Assembly: GCA_964036665.1 (NCBI GenBank)
Contig: OZ038532.1
Coordinates: 10,992,537 to 11,056,536, forward strand
DNA: 64,000 bases
Source of the DNA: Gordius sp. MW1
Taxonomy: Eukaryota; Nematomorpha; Gordioida; Gordea; Gordiidae
Reading direction: 5' to 3'
The stretch's first letter is position 1; each line of letters starts with the position of its first letter. The notes under the pieces were generated by a model. That model was not told the DNA's origin, did no database searches, and was given only the letters and a program-made list of their open reading frames with translations. This document shows, piece by piece, positions 29,301 to 42,245 of this stretch. The translations under genes were made by a program, and so were the position numbers.

Positions 29301-32300
29301 CGATGCGACGCGAATAGGGGTATGATATGTTATCCTAACAACGTTAAGAAAGACACGGTTATTTTACTCATAAATCCCATCGTGTGAAGTCAAAAAGAAA
29401 TTTTTGCATGATCTTCGCTACAGTGCGAGATTTAACCTTATTAGTATATAAAATTACACAATATCTAGTTATATAAAAAGGGCCTAAATATTAGACTATT
29501 TCGGGGAGGAACTAAAGAAAAAACGCAAAATTTAAAATTATATAGGCTGGTTGCTAAAGTCTCAAAAGAAAAATTATATAAAAACTTGTTCACAGAGTCT
29601 CCCAGTCTTTAGGGTTTAAAATTAAAACTCCGTCACCTTTACCTTATAATAAAATTAAAAAAAAAACGAATTTTTAGTCTTAACAATTTAACACATATGC
29701 AATTCATTAATAAAAGATGGCAAAACAGCTACTTCTTATGGCATATTCAAAACTACCACTGAAAATATCACCATTCAACTTGCGATATCCCTACTTGGCA
29801 AGCCCTATGTCTTGAAACGAGTGGGGGTCAAAGGAGCACATCAGAGCTCATCAGGAAAGGAGCACACTTTGTTATTATAACCCAAACCCTAACCTTAACC
29901 CTTACCCTGGCCCTAATACTTACCCTAACCCATATATTTACTTGTTATGATATCACTAGGACATGTTAATATAAAATATTTTGTGCTAAGACAATTAGTT
30001 AAATTCATCCTGAGCAGTGTGCTCCTTTTCTGATGAGTTCTGATGAGCTCCTTTGACCGGTTCCCCTTAAAACTGGCCTTAAATACCACTCTCAGTCTCA
30101 TGCTTTGGATTTGAACGCGTGAAAATTAAATATATTTTACAGTAACAAATTGTATTAATTATATATTTTAATTTCGATCCTTGATGATATAAACTTTGTT
30201 TAAAATCATTATTCTTGCAATATAGTATGCCATGCATGAGAGCACATATATATAATCTTATATAGCGCCTTTAAATTAACACTTTAAATGCAGAAGCGCT
30301 TTGGGAATAACTGTATTACACCCGATTAAAGATTTTAGAGCAAAAGCATCAAATTTCCAAGGTAACTTACGCGAACGGTCCTGGAAAAAAGGGTGGGCTC
30401 TTGCGAAACCAATGACATCTTTTGATGCAAATATGTGTGATCGTATTCGCCGACGGGAACATCGTCTATCATAACTTTCCCCTTGTCGGGCGGATAAAAA
30501 TTTTGCAACAACGCTATGCAAGAACTTTTACCCCCTCCGCTAGGCCCAACCAGGGCCACTATCTCGCCCGGATTAACCACAAATGATACGTTCTATGAAT
30601 GGTAAAAAATTTAACGGTCAATTTTATATGAAACAATTTTAGAATATAAATAGTTTGCTAATATATAAAAAAAAATAACGAAAAGTTACGAAGAAGTAAA
30701 AACTAACAATTGATTAGTAAAATAATGGGTCAATTTTAAATTACCTTTAAAGCGGGGATGTTTTTTCGACTCGGATACGAAAAGTAAACGTGGTCAAATG
30801 TAATTTTGCCATGGAAGTGTTGAGGTATATACCGTCCCGCTTCCATATTAAATGGCGGAACTCTTTGAATCAATTCAAATACCTGAAACAAAATGAAAAT
30901 AATTTACTGTCATAATTGATTTATAAATTTAAAACGTAATCATATGAGCGTATTTATAAATCATGCGCCATTAATACGTATCCTTTTAAACAAATAATAT
31001 CACAACTGACAAAATCAAATGCAAAAATATGGCTTTTAATTGCATTATAATTTAGATTTATTAATTTTTAGTAGAAAATAGTTTATAAAATTAAAATTAT
31101 AATAATGATGCTTAACTTAATACAACGCTATACCCCCTCGCAATCAACTGAAAACACAACTTAAATATAGTATCTAGTGATATTTAAAAATCTCGTACTC
31201 TGTTAGCAAATTTTGGATTTTTTTTCAAATATGACAAAAATATTATAAAGATTAATATGCACTTTTTTGGAAGATCCCACGGCTTGCATGAGACCGGTGA
31301 AGACGTTGCCTATGCTAGCTATAGCTTCCCCTAGTTGTAGTTGATAGAGCAAGAAAGATACAAAACTGCCGCCCGATATCCTTTTGGTCAGCACTAAATG
31401 GCCCCCGTAGTATAGGATGATTATCAGTATGGCCAATTCGTAGGCCTAAAAAAATAATGCGTTAATAAAACGAGGTCTTTGTTACATTGTATTAGAATAT
31501 CGTCCTGTCCTAGCCTTAGAGCTGTTTAGTTTAAATTAGGGGGGGGGGGCTATGATTTTGGGAAATAAAATAAAGACTTATTAAGCATAAACTAATAGAT
31601 TCATCTACCCCATTTGTAAAATGACCAAACTTTGACATCCATCTTAATGGTCTGGTTAGGAATATGCTTATAAAAATTATGTAGATGTTTGATGATTTTA
31701 ATATGTTCTTTTGTAATTCGTGCCCAAAATTTCACTATCAACATATTTAACTTTTAGAATGAAAAATGTTTACACTGTTTTTTGACATCACCAAATCCGG
31801 AAGTGATTTAAAAGTCGGAGGATTGATGCGAAAGTCAAAAATAATATTAAAACCTAAAAACTTAATAACTATTCATATTGTGAAATATTTAACGCAGCGC
31901 TTGTCGGTCTGAAATAAAATACGTCGCAACACGTTAAAACCTTGACCGACAATTCGAGTCATACTAACCCCCAATAGACGCCAAACATGTCAAAATTTCT
32001 AAGTATAGAACTCACACAAAAAACTAGTTCTCGGTCAGATCTTAACAAAAATCGATAAAGCTACAAGGTTAACAGTTTTCAAACTTGATCTTGAATAGCT
32101 AATACCAATAAAATCACACGTTCCTTCCCCGGGGGTTCTATGGCAAACTCGATACAATTTTCCAGATAACCATTTTCTTTAATATTACAAGTATAATCTA
32201 TTTTAGGGTTAGGTGATGTAATTTTAAGGTCGATATTCGAGGTGGCGGAGAAGAACATATTAGGGTTAAAGCCTTGAAAATGATATAAGATAAAAAGGGG

Positions 32301-35300
32301 GGTAGGGTGTTTGAAGGATTTAACGTGGCGCACATATATATCCCTCCCACCCCATATTTTTTCATGTAAAGTGTATGTATAGGTTAATGCTCAGGGTTTG
32401 TGCGAGACAAAATGGTTCGCGGGGTCGGGGGACGCGGTAAATTAATCAGAGAACGATATATACACCCAATATTTGGAAATTTATGAATTTGTCTTTTTGT
32501 TCCCCTCTAAAAACCAAGTAGGGTTGCCAAGAAAATTAGAAACCCATTAATTTAAGTGGGAATGCTCGTTATAAAAGTCCAAACCAAATGCCTTGCTCGA
32601 TCAGTACATTCGAGGCAAAATCAGTACATTCGAGGCAAAAAAGGGGAAATTTGGAATGAATTTTAATCACAAAAATAATTAAGATATAAGAATAGAATGG
32701 GTAAAAATGGAAAAAGTAGGTAGAGTGATAACATTTTAGATTACCTTACAAAAAAATAAAGATCAAATTTTTATTTACATTTATATTAGACCTCTAAATT
32801 ATGCGATTATGTGGTTGAATATTGTATCTTTTATGTAATTATTAAATAGTTATTTTATTCTTAAAACATAATAAGATTCAAAACTATGCCATCATTCTCC
32901 GATGACCACTCAAGGATTTGCTCATCTTTTAGAAAATTGACTTTTATTCAAGGGTTGAATTTTTAATATAAAAACAAAAAGCTATAATTTACATTCGCGA
33001 AAAGAGCATTTTATTAAATATAGGTTCATGCGCTTTGTACCAATAAACTTAATTAGTGTCAAAGTTTGAATCACATACATAACGAAAACCCATAGAGGGT
33101 TTAGGAAATAGTAATAGTGAAATATATTGTTAAATTTCAATAAACATAGGCAAAAATTTTAAATCTATTATAAATATTAATCATTATTTAAACAAAATAA
33201 TTGTAATTTCTTAAATTATATAAAGACAAAAACGTTATTTAGTTTTACACTTCTTCATATTATTCAGGTCTCTATTAAAAAACATCTTTAGCTTAAATAT
33301 AGGGGAAAACCTTGATAGATATATTCTAATTCAAAAAATAATTCAAAAATTTCGGTATTTAAAAGTTCTGCATCATTCACTATAATTTTTGTCAGTCTTC
33401 TATTAACACCGAACAGTTTAAGATTTTAGGTAAATAAAAGCATTTTTGAAGCCTTTTAAATCCAATAAACTCTAAGTTGGATTAATGTGTTTTAGCAGTA
33501 ATATAGATTAGTCGCATGGGCGTAGCCAGGGGGATTTACGAAAAAAAATGTTTCCAATGCAAAAACTTTGAAAAATTAAAAAATTTAATGTTTTGCCCCC
33601 CCTCTAATTGAACTTTTAAACGTTTTGCCCCCCCCCTAATCCAAAACCTGGCTACGCCCATGATTAGTCGCATAGCGACCCGAAGCAAAATATAATACAA
33701 TTAGGATGAGGACACACCTAAATATAATACTTCGTGTCAAAATCATTCCTTCCAATTACATAAAAAAGTATATCTTAAAAATAATTTTTCACACCCTTAA
33801 AACATTTCTAAACAATGATAAAACTTTTGGTAATGTTACCTTGGAAGACCACATGTAACCGGCGAAGAGGTAGGCGCCCCTCTTCATGAGCCTATACGTA
33901 CCCTTCAGGTCTCGCGCATATCTCAGAATTTCCGAATTTTCCCCGGCAAAACTTTTTACCGTTTTGATGCTGGACAGGGTTTCTTGGGCCGTATCGTTGG
34001 ATTTCGCGAGCGAAGTTTGCGTTTTTTCCGACAATTTCTCGTAAAACTTGCCGTAAACTTTGGAGAGGTAGGAGAAGAGGGGCAGGGCCAGGACGGTGAT
34101 CATACTGAGTTGCCAGGAGATGGTGAACATGAATATACAAACCCCGGCCCCCTTTACTATGCTCCGGAGGAAAACGTTGAGGTTAAGTCCGATCAAATCG
34201 CTCAAGGTTGATGTGTCCGCCGATAACCTGAGTATGAAAACAGGATGAGTACTATTGCATAATTGGTTTGTTTCAGATCAATTTCGCGTCTATAAAAGAC
34301 ACACGACATTTGATAACGTTTACACAAAGAAAATTAATTGTTACGATTTTGGCTATAAATCGATAATTATAGGCTAAAATCTTTTTGAAGGCTTATATAA
34401 AATCTAAAGAATTATGTAATATACGTTTTAAGTGTTTCAAAGTTTATGCTTCCTAAATTTTAAGTTCTAGCAGGCAATTTATATCTTGTTGCCGTTTGGT
34501 TTGAAATGAATCATTTTAGCCGAAAATTGCTAAGTCGCCTAAATTTGAGTCCAAAATCAATTATCGAAGCTCTAGCAATTTGGCAGTAAAGAAACGACAA
34601 AAATATCATTATTCAGGTCTATGAAAAATATAAAGCACATTGGTTACAAAAACCTCAAGGATTTTTTCTAATAATAATTTAATCAATGGGATGTTTTAAG
34701 TATGTTAGCGGGGAAGGGTAAGGCTATATTTTTTATTTGTGAGTCATACAAGTCTTTAGTATTTTAAATAAATCTGGGGGGGGGGGAATTTCTTCATAAG
34801 CCCCCAAAAAATCCTATGCCAATTACCTTGAAGTGAGTTCACCAGTCTTCATTTCATCAAAGAATGCCGGATCCTGATGCAAGAGTGAAGCAAACAAAGT
34901 TTTGCGAATGCGTATGTTCAGCCTGGATATGCATATGGTAAAGAAGCAGCCCCTTAGTCCAGCGGTAAAGGCTGACACTATTGAGATTATGCTCATGATT
35001 ATAATTGCATTGGAGAATTGTTTGTGTGACTTGGCTATCACTATAGCATCAATAACCTGCCCCATATAATAGGGCTGAAATATATCAGCTAGAGCTGCCA
35101 AAAATAGGAAGAAAAATGCTAATATGTAAAGGAAGTAATCACGCTTAGCATATTTGAAAAGTTGAACCATAGGAGTTATGATTAGCTTGGTGGACTCTGG
35201 AATAAAATTGTCTTCTTTAAGGGTTTCCTCTTTTTCGGATTCAGATTCTGCTGCTGTAGTCTTATCATGCAACTCCTGGCTTTTTGCATATTTTTGGGTC

Positions 35301-36040
35301 ACCTTGGGTTCAGAGTTAGGCAAGTCTGTGTTGGAATAACCTGTATTTGAAATTGATGTTAATAAAGGTGTATTAGTATTTTGTTTTATACTTTGAATGT
35401 CAATGGAATCAATTTTTTTATCTTTCATATGATTTCTTATAACACTTCTGGTGGCACCTTCAATTTTATCATTTGAGTTTTCACTTATCAATGATACAGG
35501 GCTAATAGATGACTGATATGAAGGTTGAAATGTGGCATTACTTTTAACAACAGTATTTAATTGTCCTTTAGGTTTTTTCTTTTTTGTATTCAGTTTTAAA
35601 GCAATCATTTCCTTTACTTTAAAATGTATAAGCATATAAGTAACGATTATTGCAGTTAATGTCCAAATAAAATGGCACCAAAAATAAGGACGATTGTTCC
35701 AATTCATTATCTTTTCAGACATAATTAATAATTTTATCATGAGATATGTGTATGAGAGAAGACAAAACATAATCATAAAATTTTTATAAATTTTGACAGA
35801 CTTCAATTTTGTACTTCTAGACAAAACCCATACACCAAATCCTAAAAGCAATACTGCACGTAGCACTCCAATAAACCAGGTATCAAGAATATCGTTATAC
35901 ACGTTAAAGTTGGAAAATTCCCTCATATTTTGTCTCCATGTTTTTCCTCCATGCGAATAAAATAAAGTATTTAAAGTAAAATCAAACAAGGAAAAAAATA
36001 TAATAAATATGCTCAAAACGATTGATTTTTTCGATGTCAT
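26353..36040 (-). CDS. ABCB9: ABCB9/TAPL-like lysosomal peptide ABC half-transporter, nine exons
   Basis: Exons on the minus strand are 34827-36040, 33840-34227, 31263-31445, 30745-30882, 30371-30592, 28843-29334, 28086-28293, 26942-27126 and 26353-26613. All have GT-AG junctions and add up to 1096 residues. The first exon holds a four-helix N-terminal TMD0 (about residues 7-140), a charged linker, and the start of the core membrane domain ([30 protein letters not shown]). The nucleotide-binding domain has Walker [10 protein letters not shown] (657-665), Q-loop SLVSQEP (Gln705), signature LSGGQ (947-951, split by intron 7), Walker B LLLDE (968-972) and His1003 in IIAHRLS. The family homodimer moves peptides from cytosol into lysosomes. 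At 1096 residues it is far longer than human ABCB9 (766). The excess lies in the TMD0-core linker and in an insertion of about 195 residues after DNISY (716-720), encoded by exons 6 and 7. Introns range from 152 to 2394 bp. Confidence 0.93.
27960..28070 (+). repeat. hAT-like terminal repeat (same as 16443-16555)
   Basis: 'cggcccgcccgtaataaaaatttcaaagcccg' and 'agcccggcccgtcaaaa' match the left terminal region of the relic at 16443. It sits in intron 7 of the transporter, close to the exon 7 donor. Confidence 0.6.
29824..30066. mobile_element. TIR element enclosing telomere-like CCCTAA repeats
   Basis: The left arm 29824-29868 (GGTCAAAGGAGCACATCAGA...) is the reverse complement of the right arm at about 30016-30060 (...TGATGAGCTCCTTTGACC), with a few mismatches over about 45 bp. 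Between them lies a degenerate (CCCTAA)n/(CCTTAA)n tract at 29880-29935. It sits in intron 5 of the transporter. Confidence 0.65.
33515..33662 (+). mobile_element. CATGGGCGTAGCC MITE
   Basis: Perfect 16-bp ends CATGGGCGTAGCCAGG/CCTGGCTACGCCCATG bound 148 bp and are flanked by the 8-bp duplication ATTAGTCG (33507-33514 and 33663-33670). It is located in intron 2 of the transporter. It is the best preserved copy here. Confidence 0.9.
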
Positions 36041-37410
36041 GCTTAGAAACTATTTTTCATATGATTATATTTATATTCCAGCTTATGGGTACATTTCTCA
36101 GTCACCCGTGTTTATTGTTATTACGTAACGTAGATATCTGCAAACAGTGGCGCATTCAAACTCCCGCTCATAGCAGAAATTCAAAAAAATTTCTTTTGAT
36201 TAATAAACAAATTATTAAATAAAATTAAGCTAGTTGCAAAAGAGACTAAATTTATTAATACCTTTTAATTTTTATTTTTACATCTATATATATTTTAACA
36301 AAATGTTTTAACCCAATATTTTTTTCTCATTGACTCTTGCCTGCCAAAAAAAATTTAATTAATCATTTTTGCCACAATCCGGCCCTCCTCACCTATAAAA
36401 TTTTTATTAATAGGGGTAGTTATGTTCGCAAATCTGAATTTTCTTTTATATGTTAATATAATTTTCACCTTGTAGTATCCATGTGGTATACCAAAACGTC
36501 TTTTGAGATCTTTTTAATGATATGTAACGTAAATCGGGTTTAAGAATGGTTCTGCAATCCTTGTTATAAAAATAAGGGATATGTCAAAGAGAGGCACTTT
36601 TACTGCGGGTTAACCTATACGCGAAAAAGGCAAATTTCGTTGACGCCATTTTTTTAATTACTTTTTCTTTTTCTTGTACGCCATTAACATCTGCTATTAA
36701 GAGAACTTGAAAAATGGAGTCGAGATCGAGACGAGAATTTTGATGTCGAGAGATACGAGATTTTTTCGGCGAGATCTCGCCTTTTTTTTGATCGTTAGAT
36801 TTTAGTATATTATTGTGTATTTTAATTTACATGATTTACATTTAAGGTTAAGTGTAAATTAATATGTATGGAATATATTTGATACTAAAAAACTCCTAAG
36901 TGTAGTAAATATTAAACATTTTTGCAAAAAATTTAAAATTTGGCAATCCTTAATATGGTTGACCCTAAGGGTGTGTGAATTTAATAATATATTTCTCACA
37001 TATAAGTATCCATAGCATTCTTAAATATTACAAAATTTTAGGCTTGAGTTCTGATGTAATAGTAAACTACTAAAGCATATTTATTTTCGCAGTTACGCAT
37101 CCTGTATGATGCGGTAACTATAAATTGGTGTTCAATCAGTTTGAATAATTATATAAGTTAAGCTAAGGAGGCTCGAGATTTTTGAGCACCCGCCTAACGG
37201 TTTCAAAAGTACAATAGAGTATTAAATGACACCGTAATAGATTAAATTTTAAATCATGAGTTTTTAGAAGTTTTTATGCTTCTACTAATAGTATACCTCC
37301 CAAATTTTTGAACCAAATAAGACATTATGTGATTCCATAGTTTTGCTATATGCATTACTTTTCACATTACATGCTGGGCTGGCAGGTGTCAAATTTACTA
37401 TAATTTCCAT
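36041..37410. other. Upstream region of the transporter, no gene seen
   Basis: This AT-rich stretch should include the transporter promoter, but no clear core element is visible. At 36718-36785 there is a cluster of GAGATCGAGACGAGA-like words, resembling the inverted cluster at 48400-48520; these look like the end of another transposon family. Confidence 0.4.
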
Positions 37411-37605
37411 CATGGGCGTACCCAGGTTTTGAATCAGGGGGGGGGCAAAATGTTTAAAAGTTCATTTAGAGGAAGCCAAAACATAATTTTTTTAAATTTT
37501 TCAATGTTTTTGCATCGAAAAATTTTTTTTCTCTCGTAAATTAGGGGGGGGGGCAGCCGTCCCCCCCCCCCCCCCCCCTGCCCCCCCCCCCTGGGTAAGC
37601 CCATG
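37411..37605 (+). mobile_element. CATGGGCGTA MITE, expanded by G/C tracts
   Basis: The ends CATGGGCGTACCCAGG and CCTGGGTAAGCCCATG bound 195 bp. The flanks ATTTCCAT (37403-37410) and ATTTCTAT (37606-37613) match at seven of eight bases. Long G and C homopolymers explain the extra length. Confidence 0.8.
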
Positions 37606-37971
37606 ATTTCTATAATTGTGCGATATAAAATAAATACACGAACCTATACTGTGTTCGATAAATAACTATTTAAAACATATGATTTTTACCAACTCGACTT
37701 TGGCCTACAATATTAAAACATATAACTAACTATAGCAATAATATAATCTGTAGATAGAATATACAAATAATATTTATATTAAATTCAACCACTAATTCTT
37801 CATTTATTCACATATATGACACACTTATCCATTGTTACTAGGGAAACAATTATAGAAAAAAAGACTTGACATTCATGAGGTCATTCCATTAGCAGATAGC
37901 ATTGTAACTCATATAAAATCTATGAAAGAGTATTGACGAAGAATTTTAACTATTTTTTTTATTACTAAGCC

Positions 37972-38125
37972 GGTGGCCCGTCAACTTGCCGAAAACCATC
38001 TCGCCGAATCTATCCTGGGATATTTTGTGATTGGTTGAATGGGGGACATTTTTAAATTAGGGGACATTTTTAACTGGGGGACATTAAATTCAGCGAGATG
38101 GTTTTCGGCGAGTTGATAGGGCACC
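37972..38125. mobile_element. MITE with 9-bp target duplication
   Basis: The ends GGTGGCCCGTCAACTTGCCG and CGGCGAGTTGATAGGGCACC form imperfect inverted repeats of about 37 bp. TACTAAGCC occurs immediately outside both ends (37963-37971, 38126-38134). The interior has a 'ggggacattttta' duplication. A 9-bp duplication is typical of Mutator-like elements. The class is inferred. Confidence 0.8.
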
Positions 38126-38134
38126 TACTAAGCC

Positions 38135-41100
38135 AATCTATATTATTTAGGTCTAAATAAAACTTTATTTGCCAAGATACAAAATTTCCTTAATAAAAAT
38201 TAAATTGAGTCCATTTAGGTTTAATAGAAATTAACAATATTAATCTTCTCTTGATCCCGGCATTAATAAATAAATCAACGGTTTTTGATAAAAATGAAGA
38301 AGTTCTAACTAACTTTCAAATCTCGTTACTGCAGAACAAGTTTATTGTGCCCGAGATTTAAAAATATTTGGCCGAAATTAACTTTAGTGATTTAAATTAA
38401 AATCGGCAATTGGTATTTTGTTATAAAGCTTTGTCTCAAAATCAAAAGATTTGTCGTCGCAAGAGTGCTCTCGGCACCCTAACAACTTTTAAATTAGATT
38501 TAAGCTATTAATAAAACCACACATTTTGTCTTCCAACATCAGATGCACCAATGAGCGACATTTTTTTATACTCAAACGATTAAAAACTTATTTAATAAAT
38601 AGTATATCAAAAGCTTAAATGAATTTTACAAATCATTGGGAACGCCCTACCTTAGGTGAAACCTTAGATAGACAATCGCTGGGCAAAAGAAAAAACAAGG
38701 GACTATCTTATTAAAAGGTTCTATATTCAATCCACAGAATTTAGATCTTGATCATGAGTCATATCTGTTGTAATATTTCTGCCCGAACCCGGCTAAAATG
38801 CCGGCTAGGTCCGCCCGGCCATAGAATGATTTTTAACAGTAATTTTGTTATAATTTTGAAATAATTTTTATTTAATTTTTGATTTTTTGGATAAGAACTA
38901 CGATTAATTGTTATCATTATACCATAATATAAAAATGTGACTTCGGGGAAAAACAAATTATTCATTAAATAAAGCCCATTTTTCCGGCTAGAAACTAAAT
39001 AGTCTAAGATCGTTCAAAATTGCCTTGCTGACATGAGTCCGACCGGTAAATATTTTTAGTTTCAGAGCCCATCTGATCCGCCGGAGGGTCTATAATGGCC
39101 CATTCGCAATTTGGACCTGGCAGATTTCTACCCGCGCATTTACTATTTAATGTCAAATGTTTAATTATGTATTTAATGAAAAAGATCATTAATTTTAAAT
39201 ATTGGATTAATACCCGTGACGCACCTCACTTCCTCATAAACTCTAATTCGCAATAGTCTATTCATAGTTGTAGTCTAATCTTTATATAGCTCTATCTTTC
39301 AAGGTATAGCCAGTCCCTTTTAATTTTATATTATTTAATATAGCACTTATTAATAATCTTGTATTTACCAAAAACCTAAGAGCTTGTCTCAATATCGGAT
39401 TCAGATTCAAATCGCGCGAGTTTATCTTTGTCTAAATATCAGATTCAATATCGTAAATCTCGGTTGTAATTATTACTATTTTGTTTTTTGAAAGTTAAAA
39501 ACGTTTTTTGTTTATTTCAACTCTTTTGAATTTAAACTTTTCTGATAAATTTAAAAACATACAACATTTAAGTTTAGGAAAAATTTGGCATCTTACAAAA
39601 TCGTCGTTATATTATGCGTCTGAAATGTAAATCTGCTGTGAATTCGAAGTTAAGACATGGCTATGTTATAACCCGTACGACGATTTTCGCTGCGCAGCAA
39701 AATCCGAAATTAAGACAAGCCCCAAGACGGACCTCATCCACCAATCCAAGCCCAATAATTATAGCTCAACTAGACATAACCTGACACCTTTAATCCAAGT
39801 CTGGCCGCGGCGCCCAACTGACCAAAAAAATCTTTAAACTAAGTATAGAATTCCATTTTAACCTGGTCAATTTTTTAGTGTACTCTCAATAAGTAATTTG
39901 AATAGTTCCTAGTAATATCGCTAATAATCATTTTTAATAATCATTATGATGAATAATAATAACAAAATAGGTTCCTAAATAGAATCAATTTTTTTAAATT
40001 TCAAAACTCGGTATTAATTTACAATAACTATAGATTGTAGCAATAATATAAAGATGAATTTGATATGTAGATAGTTATATAGATAGAAGATACGATATCA
40101 TCTTTGAATTATGCACATATATGACATATTCTCCTTTATAATATTCAAAGGCTCAATCTAATTAAACAATCGTCTAATTCATAAGTTCCAAAAATTTTCC
40201 AGGGGTTGTGATTAAAAAAATTATTGTTACCATTTACCTATAAATCTTCAGGCCATGCCATGCTTGACACGTGGGGTAGGTCCTGGCGGTCGGTAATGTA
40301 AGACAAATAAAGAAGACTCCGGGTATTTGAGATTTCCTTTAAACAGATGCAAAAGCGCAAAGGAACCACAAATTTCAATTGATGATATGTTATAACTAAA
40401 TCCAACTCTGGAAAAATAGATTTACCTGTTAGGTTCAAAGCATATCATGTAGATGTGAAATTGGGTACCTATCAGGTCCGACCCATCGTAATTGTTATAC
40501 AAACGAAAAAGTTATGGGAACAAACAAAACAAAAAATTTTATAGTTAAAACATTAGAAACAATAATGCCTAATTTTATCATTTCTTTAATATCTTTTCTT
40601 TCAATTTTATATTTTTCAGGGTTTAGGCCTCGAGGAGAGCACTGTATTGCAGGCCCTTTTGTTTATAAAAAGTGTGGGATATTATGTCTCACATTGTTGT
40701 TTTTGGATATTTAATAAAACCAGGCAATTGAGTGAAAGTTTAATTAAATTTCCCATTATTTTGTGTAAGTTGGGTATTTAATGAAAACATTGAAGAAATA
40801 TGGGTTATATTAATAATTTGCTAACCAAGTTTTATAATGCGCTTGTTTTTACGCTAATAAATTAAACCAAAATGTGTTATTAAATCTAATTTAAATATGG
40901 TAAATGAACACGTGTAATTAGAAAAGACCACTTGGATTAATTTTTATCCAATATCCAATATGCCCTTATGCTTTAATATATTCATATTTGCTGCCATTAA
41001 TTTAAAGTTTCGTTGTTATTGGTTAAAAAAAGAATTAAGCTAATTTGTGCTCTAGTGTCAACTAAATATCTCTGATAAGGTGTTATAATTAGAAAAGGCA

Positions 41101-41940
41101 ATTATTGTTTATTTGACTGACCCAGCTTGCATTGTTACAGGTTGGCCTGCCATTTTAGATTCTGTAGCATTTGCCCCAAAAGTGCTATGATACCTACACC
41201 ATGAATATTGTAAAACTAGTGGTTATGGATGACACTTCTCTGGGGTTGTCCTATTTTCTTAATGTTAAAAATAAAAGACTCATAAGCTCTTTGTAAACAT
41301 TATGAGTTGACATTTTACTGTGTTATGTAAGTTGACGATAGGCGTGACGAGAGTGATCCGGTCTGCCGTTTCTGCTAATTTGTCAAGCGTATTATCCCCA
41401 GTCAAAAAAAATAATGAGTATATGACAAACTGCTCAACCAAAGCTTTTATTTTTTGATCAAGCTCATCCCAGCAAGCTTTCCATGTATTGCGAAAATTTG
41501 CCATTCCACTATCTTAAATTTAATAGGGTTATAAGGTCCATTAATCGTAACGTGATTTATATGATTTATCAAATTCTATATTATTGGGAACTTCAATGGT
41601 ATAGCGTTTGCTTTGCTGCCTTCAAAGCAGCAAACATTGATCGATATCGCTAATGCATTAATGCCCCAATTTTAATATAGGGCAAAACTTTTTCGAGTGG
41701 TATAGAGACCGCTTCACCGCTGTTAGTGCCCATATAAATAGAGAAGAATGCAGCCACCTTAATATATTCTAGCAGCATCCAAAGCCCAAGGAGGCCCAAC
41801 GTTAATTTCAGCAGACAATTTCCCCGTTAAAACCTTTCAATTTAGAGCAATTCGCTTTTAAGTGGGATCAGAGATATAACGAAGTTAAATGGACCCTACA
41901 CTTATCAGTGATGTGCCGAACATGCAATCGAATGTGGTGC
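38135..41940. other. Long gene-poor AT-rich stretch
   Basis: No confident gene is present. Two short open stretches look somewhat protein-like but lack a supportable splice structure: minus 40238-40438, and minus 41280-41504 (MANFRNTWKACWDELDQKI). On + at 40620-40760, after a TTTTTCAG, a frame reads GLGLEESTVLQALLFIKSVG. None resembles a family I recognise. Confidence 0.4.
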
Positions 41941-42079
41941 TCAGTGGCGTACGCAGGGGGAGGGTTTTGGGGTTGAACCCCCCCCCGCGGACAAAAATTT
42001 ATAAAACTTATGTAATGCAATACAAAATTTAATAAGAACGATAGCGGCTTAATACTCAATTTTCCTTTACTAAATAAAT

Positions 42080-42237
42080 CATTGGGTAGTCAGGGGGGGC
42101 AGGGAAGGTCGGCTGCCCCCTCCAAATCAAAAATTTGTTGCAATATATTAAAATTATGGCTATTTCAAAAAATCTTCATTTTGCCCCTTCCTAAATCATT
42201 ATTGCCCCCCTTAATGCCAATGCTGGCTACGCCCATG
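42080..42237 (-). mobile_element. CATGGGCGTAGCC MITE
   Basis: The ends CATTGGGTAGTCAGG and GCTGGCTACGCCCATG bound 158 bp and are flanked by a perfect AAATAAAT duplication (42072-42079, 42238-42245). A different repeat end, TCAGTGGCGTACGCAGGGGG, lies at 41941. Confidence 0.85.
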
Positions 42238-42245
42238 AAATAAAT

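Noticed and set aside
32079..32333. 84-codon minus ORF in intron 2 of the transporter
   Set aside because: It lies in an intron that is spliced out in phase, has no domain, and is not needed for colinearity with ABCB9.
33984..34211. Plus-strand ORF over transporter exon 2
   Set aside because: Antisense shadow of a conserved membrane-domain exon.
40238..40438. Minus ORF with PELDLVITYHQLKFVVPLR
   Set aside because: It ends in TAG directly before a donor-like GTAAAT, so the frame and the splice site contradict each other. No family was recognised.
41280..41504. 74-codon minus ORF MANFRNTWKACWDELDQKI…
   Set aside because: The composition is protein-like, but no family, no splice partner and no neighbouring exons were found, so I did not list it as a gene.
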